From positions 1,688,501 to 1,752,500 of the forward strand of contig JAVUNC010000004.1 in the NCBI GenBank assembly GCA_032173965.1: 64,000 nucleotides of DNA. Direction: 5' to 3'. The notes under the pieces are model-generated. The model saw nothing but the letters and a program-made list of their open reading frames with translations. It was not told the DNA's origin and made no database searches. The translations under genes and the position numbers were made by a program. This DNA comes from Sitta carolinensis (lineage: Eukaryota > Chordata > Aves > Passeriformes > Sittidae). Of this stretch, positions 55,770-64,000 are shown piece by piece (the first letter of the stretch is position 1; each line of letters opens with the position of its first letter).

Positions 55770-57690
55770 GATCAGGAACTGGGGGAAGTCTGAAATTTCA
55801 GGATCTGGAAAAGTCTGAAAGTTCAGGATCTGGGAAAGTTCTGTCTGGAAACTCAGGATCTGGGAAAAGTCTGAAATGTAAGAATTTGGGAAAAGTCTGT
55901 CTGAAAAGTCAGGATGTAGAAAAATCTGTCTGAAACTTCAAGATCTGGAAAAATCTGTCTGAAATTTCAGGATTTGGGAAAAGCCTGTCTGAAAGTTCAG
56001 GAGCTGGGAAAAGTCTGACTGAAAAGTCAGGATCTGGGAGAAGTCTGTCTGAAAATTCAGGATTTGGGAAAATTCTGTCAGAAACTTCAGGATCTAGAAG
56101 TCTGTCTGAAACTTCAGAATTTGGAAAAATCTGTCTGAAATTTCAGGATTTGGGAAAAGCCTGTCTGAAAGTTCAGGAGCTGGGAAAAGTCTGAAAAGTC
56201 AGGACATGAGAAAAGTTTGAAATGTCAGGATCTGGAAAAGTCTGAAATTACAGGATCTGGGAGAAGTTTGTCTGAAAAATCAGGATCTGGAAAAGTCTGT
56301 ATAAAAAGTCAGGATAGGAGAAAAGTCTGTCTGAAAGTTCAGGATCTGGGAAAAGTCTGAAAGTTCAGGATCTGGAAAATTCTCTCTGAAACTTCAGGAT
56401 CTGGGAGAAGTCTGTCTGAAACTTAATAATTTGGGAAAAGTCTGTCTGAATTTGAGGAGCTGGGGAAAATCTGTCTGAAACTTCAGGATCTGGGAAAAGT
56501 CTGAAACTTCAGGATCTGGAAAATTCCCTCTGAAACTTCAGGATCTGGGAAAAGTCTGCCTGAAACTTCAGGATCTGGGAAAATCTGTCTGAAACTTCAG
56601 GATTTGGAAAAGTCTGAAACTTCAAGATCTGGAAATAGTCTGAAAATTCAGGATCTGGGAGAAGTCTGACTGAAAAGTCAGGACATGAGAAAAGTTTGTC
56701 TGAAATGTCAGGATCTGGAAAAGTCTGAAATTACAGGATCTGGGAGAAGTTTGAAAATTCAGGATGTGGAAAAATCTGTCTGAAAAGTCAGGGTATGGGA
56801 AAAGTCTGTCTGAAAATTCAGGATTTGAAAAAGTCTGAAAGTTCGATCTGGAAAATTCTGTCTGAAACTTCAGGATCTGGAAAAGTCTGTCTGAAACTTA
56901 GAATTGGGAAAAGTCTGTCTGAAGTTGAGGAGCTGGGAAAATCTGTCTGAAACTTCAGGAGCTGGGAAAAGTCTGAAACTTCAGGATCTGGAAAATTCCC
57001 TCTGAAACTTTAAGATATGGGAAAAGTCTGAGAAGTCAGGATCTGGGAAAAATCTGTCTGAAATGTCAGGATTTGGGAAAAGCCTGTCTGAAACTTCAGG
57101 ATTTGGAAAAGTCTGAAACTTCAAAATCTGGAAATAGTCTGAAAATTCAGGATCTGGAGAAGTCTGACTGAAAAGTCAGGACATGAGAAAAGTTTGTCTG
57201 AAATGTCAGGATCTGGAAAAGTCTGAAATTACAGGATCTGGGAGAAGTTTGTCTGAAAAATCAGGATCTGGAGAAGTCTGTATAAAAAGTCAGGATATGA
57301 GAAAGTCTGTCTGAAAGTTCAGGATCTGGGAAAAGTCTGAAAGTTCAGGATCTGGAAAATTCTGTCTGAAACTTCAGGATCTGGGAAAAGTCTGAAAGTT
57401 CAGGATGTGGAAAAATCTCTCTGAAAGTTCAGGATCTGGGAAAAGTCTGACTGAAAATTCAGGATCTGGGAAAAGTCTTCTCTGAGAAGTCAGGATATGG
57501 GAAAAATCTGTCTGAAAATTCAGGATTTGAAAAAGTCTGAATGTTCAGGAACTGGAAAATTCTCTCTGAAAGTTCAGGATCTGGGAAAAATCTGAAAGTT
57601 CAGGATCTGGGAAAAGTCTTTCTCAAACTTTCAGTTCTGGGAAAACGCTGTGAAACTTGAGGATTTGGGAAAAGTCTGTGTGACCCATCA
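55770..57690. repeat. 25/29-bp minisatellite
   Basis: About 70 units of GAAACTTCAGGATCTGGGAA followed by AAGTCTGTCT (long form) or AAGTCT (short form). The two forms differ by a TCTG duplication. Variant positions are GAAAGTTCAGG, GAAAAGTCAGG and GAAATGTCAGG. There are no long open frames. Confidence 0.94.
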
Positions 57691-58009
57691 GGATCAGGGT
57701 GGATTTTTTTGGGAAAGGTTTTTCCCCCAGGGGGTGTTTGGGTGGTGGAACAGCTCCCCAGGGAATGCTGACATTCCCAAACCTACCAGAACTCCAGGAT
57801 GATGCTCCAGGGATGCACAGGGGGGAATTTTGGGCTGTCCGTGCAGGACCAGGGGTTGGGTCACATGGAGAAATCACATTCCATCATTCCATAATATTTC
57901 CATAATTCCCTAAAGCTGCACAAGCCACAGAACCGCCTGGATTGGAGTGGATATTTGAATATTTCCTGAAATCCCTCAAAGCTGCACATGCTGGGGCTCG
58001 GTGCTTACT
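57691..58009. other. Single-copy DNA
   Basis: About 320 bp between the array and a CR1 fragment. No exon or RNA gene seen. Confidence 0.5.
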
Positions 58010-58500
58010 TAGGAATTCATTCCTGGAATGGTTTGGGTGGGAAGGGATCTTAAAAAATCTCATCCCATTCCACCCCAGCCATGGCAGGGACACCTCCCAC
58101 CATCCCAGGCTGCTCCAAGCCCTGTCCAGCCTGACCTGGGACATTCCAGGCATCCAGGGGCAGCCACAGCTTCTCTGGGAATTCAATTCCAGGGGCTCCC
58201 CACCTTCCCAGAGAAGAATTCCTTCCCCAAATCCCACCCCGTGGCAGTGGAAGCCATTCCCTGTGTCCTGTCCCTCCAGGTCTTGTCCCAAGCCCCAAAT
58301 TCCAGCTCTCCTGGAGCTCCTTTAGGCTCTGAGCTCTCCCTGGAGCCTTCTCCTCCGCAGGGGAACATTCCCAGCTCTGCCAGAGCTGCGGGAATGCTGA
58401 GCAGGGCTGGGATCCAGAGGCTGCTCAGCTCCTTCCCTTCCGCAGGATTCCTGATCTTTGGCACATTCCAGAGATTGCCCCAGCTCCTTCTTCCCACATC
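58010..58500 (-). mobile_element. CR1 LINE 3' fragment (longest in window)
   Basis: The plus strand reads GGAATGGTTTGGGTGGGAAG, CAGGGACACCTCCCACCATC, GCCACAGCTTCTCTGGGAAT, AGCCATTCCCTGTGTCCTGT and CTCTGCCAGAGCTGCGGGAA: antisense CR1 extending nearly 500 bp from its 3' end. No coding capacity. Confidence 0.9.
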
Positions 58501-58809
58501 CCACCAGGAAACTCGTCAGGCTCAGGTGATCCCAAAATATTCCAGCAGCAAGAGGCACCAGGGGAGCTTGAGGAGGAGCAGGCGTTAATTGGACAGCAGG
58601 GAAAAGAGAGAGGAAAAGCTCTCGGCACACAATGCCCAAAAAACCATAAAAAATCTGTTTTCAGTGTGAAAAAGATAAAAAGGGAATGTTGGAGCCGGTG
58701 GCAGGGATGGGAAATACCAGTGCAAGAGAGATTTGGGGAAAAACACCCGGTTTTTGTGAGTTTGTGCAGGGTTAAAAATAAAAAAAAACTGCCAGAGTGC
58801 CTGGGAATG

Positions 58810-59095
58810 GTCATCAGTGGGGATGGGAGGATCCAAGAAATCGGGATGGGAGGATCCAAGAAATGGGGATGGGAGAATCCAAGAAATTGGGATGGGAAGA
58901 TCCAAGAAATTGGGGATGAAGGAGGAATCCAAGAAATTGGGATAGGAGAGATCCAATAAATTGGGATTGAGGAGGATACAAGAAATTGGGATGGGATGGG
59001 ATCCAAGAAATTTGGGATTGGGAGGATCCAAGAAATTGGGATGGGAAACGATCCAAGAAAATGGAATGGGAAGATCCAAGAAACTGGAAATGGGA
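58810..59095. repeat. ~20-bp GGATCCAAGAAATTGGGATG minisatellite
   Basis: About 13 units of GATGGGAGGATCCAAGAAAT with length variants. A sequence from about 58700 to 58770 (ATACCAGTGCAAGAGAGATT) recurs after the array near 59108, so the array lies between two copies of a longer unit. Confidence 0.9.
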
Positions 59096-59269
59096 ATTAA
59101 TTGGATGGTAAATATCAGTGCAAGAGAGATTTGGGGGAAAACCCCCGATTTTTGTGAGTTTATAAAGGGTTAAAAAGAACAAAACAAAAAATAATTCTCT
59201 TCCTAAGTAGAGTAAAAAAAAATATTCTAAAGCTAAAAGCAAACTAAAAATTCTATGTGTTTTTTTCAT

Positions 59270-59650
59270 ACTTTGTCAATAAAATAAAAAAGGATTATAA
59301 AGAAAAAAAAATATTTTAAAAGTTTTATTCTAATTATTCTTCTTTTAGTTCTTTAATAAAATTTTCTTAATACTTTTCACTATTCGGATTTTTCCTTTAT
59401 ATTTTTCATGATAAAATTTTCTTTATACTGATTTTTCTTTATAGTTTTCATGATAACATTTTATTTATATTTTTCATGATAACATTTTATTTCTACTTTT
59501 CACTCTAGGATTTTTCTTGATACTTTTCTTTATAAAATTTTATTTATACTTTTCATGATAAAATTTACTTCCTATTTTTTGCTCTAGGATTTTTCTTTAT
59601 ACTTTTCACTATTGGGTTTTTCTTGATAATTTTAATAATAAGATTTTCTT
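59270..59650. repeat. AT-rich degenerate ~35-bp repeat
   Basis: Loose repeats of TTTTTCTTTATACTTTTCAT followed by GATAAAATTTTATTTA. A/T-rich with no gene. Confidence 0.75.
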
Positions 59651-59784
59651 GACACTTTAAGTTAAAGAATCTCAAATTAACAAACCCAAACCACTACAAG
59701 ACCTCGAGCAAAAACAGGAGAGGAATTTTAATGGCAGATTATTATATCAAAATAAACAGTGCAGGGATGGGAGAAAAGCTTAAG

Positions 59785-62700
59785 CAGCAAGCTGTCCATC
59801 CTGGCTGTCCATCCTGGCTATCCATCCATCCTGTCCATCCATGCTGTCCATCCTGTTCCTTTCCTGGCTATCATCCATCCTGGCTGTCCATCCTGGCCAT
59901 CCCATCCATCCTTGTCCATCATCTGGCTATCCATCCATGCTGTCCATCCTGGCTATCCATCCTGGCTGTCCATCCTGTCCATCCATCCTGTCCATCCTGG
60001 CTGTCCATCCTGGCTATCCATCCATCCAGTCCATCCTGACTGTCCATCCTGACTGACTATCTTGTCCGTCCTGTCCATCCTGGCTGTCCATCCTCACTGG
60101 CAATCCATCCTGGCTGTCCATCCTGGCTATCCATCCATCCTGTCCATCCTGGTTGTCCATCCTGGCTATCCATCCATCCTGTCCATCCTGGTTGTCCATC
60201 CTGGCTATCCATCCATCCTGTCCATCCTGGTTGTCCATCCTGGCTATCCATCCATCCTGTCCATCCATCCTGTCCATCCTGGCTATCCATCCTGGATGGC
60301 AATTCATCCTGGCTGTCCATCCTGTCCATACATCCTGTCCATCCAGGCTGTCCATCCTGTCCACCCTGTCCATCCTGGCTGTCCATCCATCCTGTCCATC
60401 CTGTCCATCATCCTGGCTGTCCATCAATCCTGTCCATCCTGGCTGTCCATCCTGACTGTCCATCCTGTCCATCCTGGCTGTCCATCCCGCCCTCCGTCCA
60501 TCCTGGCTATCCATCCTGTCCATCCTGGCTGTCCATCCTGTCCATCCTGGTTGTCCATCCTGCTGTCCATCCTGGTGTCCATCCTGGCTGTCCATCCTGT
60601 ACTGTCCATCCTGCCATCCTGGCTGTCCATCCCGTCCATCCTGACTGTCCATCCTGGCTATCCATCCTCTCCATCCTGGCTGTCCATCCTGCCTGTCCAT
60701 CCTGCTATCCATCCTGGATGGATCCATCCTGGCTGTCCATCCTGCCTGTCCATCCTGGCTATCCATCCTGGATGGGATCCATCCTGGCTGTCCATGCCTG
60801 TCCATCTCTGTCCATGCAGGCTGTCCATCCTGTCCACCCTGTCCATCCTGGCGTCCATCCATCCTGTCCATCCTGTCCATCCATCCTGCTGTCCATCCTG
60901 GCTATCCATCCTGGATGGCATCCATCCTGGCTGTCCATCCTGTCCATCCTGTCCATCCTGGCTGTCCATCCTGTCCACCTGTCCATCCTGGCTTCATCCA
61001 TCCTGTCCATCCTGTCCATCATCCTGCTGTCCATCATCCCGTCCATTCCTGGCTGTCCATCCTGACTGTCCATCCTGTCCATCCTGGTTGTCCATCCTGG
61101 GTGTCCATCCTGACTGTCCATCCTGACTGTCCATCCTGACTGTCCATGCTGGCTGTCCATCCTGTCCATCCTGACTGTCCATCCTGGCTATCCATCCTCT
61201 CCATCCTGGCTGTCCATCCTGCCTGTCCATCCTGGACATCCTGGCTGTTCATCCTGGCTGGCAATCCTAGCTGTCCATCCTGTCCATCCTGGCTGTTCAT
61301 TCTGGCTATCCATCCTGGTTGTCCATCCTGACTGGCCATCCTGTCCATCCCGACTGTCCATCCTGTCCATCCTGTCCATCCTGGCTGTCTGTCCTGTCCA
61401 TCCTGTCCATCCTGGCTATCCATCCTGGCTGTCCATCCTGTCCATCCTGGCTGTCCATCCTGTCCATCCTGGCTGTCAATCCAGGCTGTCCATCCTGTCC
61501 ATCCTGGCTGTCCATCCTGGCTGTCCATCCTGGCTGTCCATCCTGTCCATCCTGGCTGTCCATCCTGGATGTCCATCCTGGATGTCCATCCTGTCCATCC
61601 TGGCTGTCCATCCTGGCTGTCCATCCTGTCCATCCTGGTTGTCCATCCTGGCTGTCCATCCTGGCCGTCCATCCTGTCCATCCATCCTGTCCATCCTGTC
61701 CATCCTGTCCCTCCTGGCTGTCCATCCTGGCTGTCCATCCTGAGTGTCCATCCTTTCCATCCATCCTGTCCATCCTGTCCATCCTGTCCTCCTGGCTGTC
61801 CATCCTGGCTGTCCATTCTGGCTGTCCATCCTGTCCATCCTGGCTGTCCATCCTGGCTGTCCGTCCTGTCCATCCTGTCCATCCTGGCTGTCCATCCTGC
61901 CTGTCCATCCTGGACATCCTGGCTGTCCATCCTGGCATTCCTGGCCATCCTGGCTGGCAATCCTGGCTGGCAATCCTGGCTGTCCATCCTGACTGTCCAT
62001 CCTGACTGTGCATCCTGGCTGTCCTGGCTGTCCATCCTGTCCATCCTGACTGTCCATCCTGACTGTGCATCCTGGCTGTCCATCCTGGCTGTCCATCCTG
62101 TCCATCCTGTCCATCCTGGCTGTCCATCCTGCCTGTCTATCCTGGACTTCGTGGCCATCCTGGCTGTTCATCCTGGCTGGCAATCCTGACTGTCCATCCT
62201 GTCCATCCTGTCCATCCTTGCTGTCCATCCTGTCCATCCTGTCCATCCTGGCTGTCCATCCTGGCTGTCCATTCTTACTGTCCTTCCTGGACATCCTGTC
62301 CATCCTGGCTGTCCATCCTGTCCATCCTGGTTATCCATCATGGCTATCCATCCTGGCTGTCCATCCTGGCTGTCCATCCTGCCCATCCTGGCTGTCCATC
62401 CTGTCCATCCTGACTGTCCATCCTGGCTATCCATCCTCTCCATCCTGGCTGTCCATCCTGCCTGTCCATCCTGGCTATCCATCCTGGATGGCAATCCATC
62501 CTGGCTGTCCATCCTGTCCATACATCCTGTCCATCCAGGCTGTCCATCCTGTCCACCCTGTCCATCCTGGCTGTCCATCCATCCTGTCCATCCTGTCCAT
62601 CCATCCTGGCTGTCCATCAATCCTGTCCATCCTGGCTGTCCATCCTGACTGTCCATCCTGTCCATCCTGGCTGTCCATCCTGTCCATCCTGTCCATCCTG

Positions 62701-64000
62701 TCCATCCTGGCTATCCATCCTGTCCATCCTGGCTGTCCATCCTGTCCATCCTGTCCATCCTGGTTGTCCATCCTGGGTGTCCATCCTGACTGTCATCCTG
62801 GCTGTCCATCCTGACTGTCCATGCTGGCTGTCCATCCTCTCCATCCTGGCTGTCCATCCTGCCTGTCCATCCTGGACATCCTGGCTGTTCATCCTGGCTG
62901 GCAATCCTAGCTGTCCATCCTGTCCATCCTGGCTGTTCATCCTGGCTATCCATCCTGGTTGTCCATCCTGACTGGCCATCCTGTCCATCCCGACTGTCCA
63001 TCCTGTCCATCCTGTCCATCCTGGCTGTCTGTCCTGTCCATCCTGTCCATCCTGGCTATCCATCCTGGCTGTCCATCCTGTCCATCAATCCTGTCCATCC
63101 TGTCCATCCTGGCTGTCCATCCTGGCTGTCAATCCAGGCTGTCCATCCTGTCCATCCTGGCCGCCCATCCTGGCTGTCCATCCTGGCTGTCCATCCTGTC
63201 CATCCTGGCTGTCCATCCTGGATGTCCATCCTGGATGTCCATCCTGTCCATCTGGCTGTCCATCCTGGCTGTCCATCCTGGCTGTCCATCCTGTCCATCC
63301 TGGCTGTCCATCCTGGATGTCCATCCTGGATGTCCATCCTGTCCATCCTGGCTGTCCATCCTGGCTGTCCATCCTGTCCATCCTGTCCATCCTTGCTGTC
63401 CATCCTGTCCTTCCTGTCCATCCTGGCTGTCCATCCTGGCTGTCCATTCTTACTGTCCTTCCTGGACATCCTGTCCATCCTGGCTGTCCATCCTGTCCAT
63501 CCTGGTTATCCATCATGGCTATCCATCCTGGCTGTCCATCCTGGCTGTCCATCCTGCCCATCCTGGCTGTCCATCCTGTCCATCCTGACTGTCCATCCTG
63601 GCTATCCATCCTCTCCATCTGGCTGTCCATCCTGCCTGTCCATCCTGGCTATCCATCCTGGATGGCAATCCATCTGGCTGTCCATCCTGTCCATACATCC
63701 TGTCCATCCAGGCTGTCCATCTGTCCACCCTGTCCATCCTGGCTGTCCATCCATCCTGTCCATCCTGTCCATCCATCCTGGCTGTCCATCAATCTGTCCA
63801 TCCTGGCTGTCCATCCTGACTGTCCATCCTGTCCATCCTGGCTGTCCATCCTGTCCATCCTGTCCATCCTGGTTGTCCATCCTGGGTGTCCATCCTGATG
63901 TCCATCCTGACTGTCCATCCTGACTGTCCATGCTGGCTGTCCATCCTGTCCATCCTGACTGTCCATCCTGGCTATCCATCCTCTCCATCCTGGCTGTCCA
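59785..64000. repeat. 9/13-bp TGTCCATCC / TGGCTGTCCATCC minisatellite with kilobase higher-order repeats, truncated by right edge
   Basis: Mixture of CTGTCCATC (9 bp) and CTGGCTGTCCATC (13 bp) blocks, over 4.2 kb. Rare variants mark higher-order copies: GCAATCCTAG at 61261 and 62901 (1640 bp apart), ATTCTTACTGTCC at 62271 and 63446 (1175 bp), CATACATCC at about 60327, 62519 and 63692. Open frames up to 374 residues on both strands are periodic artefacts. The array continues beyond the window. Confidence 0.95.

Noticed and set aside
53761..59780. FZD3 coding sequence expected right of FBXO16
   Set aside because: No cysteine-rich frizzled domain or transmembrane exon is visible. Only repeats and single-copy DNA.
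60062..62158. Open frames of 350-374 residues on both strands (His-Pro-Gly-Cys-Pro-Ser or Met-Asp-Arg-Met-Asp-Ser repeats)
   Set aside because: Pure translation of the 9/13-bp array, present in several frames at once.

Overview
The window is vertebrate nuclear DNA, almost certainly from a bird and plausibly a songbird. Three things point there: many truncated CR1-type LINE 3' ends, in the form typical of avian genomes; an LTR-like dispersed repeat that resembles songbird LTRs; and split, spliced coding exons with canonical splice sites. No bacterial-style gene exists. Nearly all long open frames lie inside tandem repeats and are artefacts of repeat units without stop codons. The real coding sequence is only about 1.2 kb, in ten short exons.

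Two genes were identified by translating short islands between arrays and checking splice sites and phase. Both are on the minus strand. (1) ELP3, the catalytic subunit of Elongator: coding exons 1-4 at 21746-21719, 19600-19504, 10864-10726 and 5175-5105. These encode the first 111 residues plus two bases of the next codon; the rest lies beyond the left edge. (2) FBXO16, an F-box protein: six coding exons at 53550-53461, 48660-48625, 42006-41800, 40872-40708, 39082-38877 and 33145-33019. Together they give 831 nt, an intact 276-residue frame with phase kept at every junction, including a 36-nt microexon and a GC-AG intron. From memory, human ELP3 and FBXO16 lie in opposite orientation with PNOC and ZNF395 between them. 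Here they lie head-to-tail with neither gene recognisable between them, which fits an inversion.

Layout: 1-24.5 kb is ELP3 introns 4 to 1, the promoter and the 5' flank, and well over 80 percent is tandem repeat. Each intron has its own unrelated repeat family, and several arrays run to within a few bases of a splice site, with units that look like copies of that splice-site flank. 24.5-33 kb is intergenic DNA with a GC-rich 9-bp array, a 600-bp polypurine tract and CR1 fragments. 33-53.6 kb is FBXO16, with CR1, LTR-like and minisatellite insertions, a triplicated 410-bp unit and a long hairpin in its introns. 53.5-53.8 kb is a CpG-rich promoter. 53.8-64 kb is non-coding and holds a 25/29-bp array and, at the right edge, at least 4.2 kb of a 9/13-bp array with kilobase-scale higher-order repeats.

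ELP3 acts in wobble-uridine tRNA modification. FBXO16 is a presumed SCF ubiquitin-ligase adaptor. Nothing in the sequence suggests they work together. The most notable signals are the splice-site-derived intronic satellites and the extreme GC3 of the ELP3 exons, accompanied by GC-driven amino-acid changes in a normally very conserved protein.
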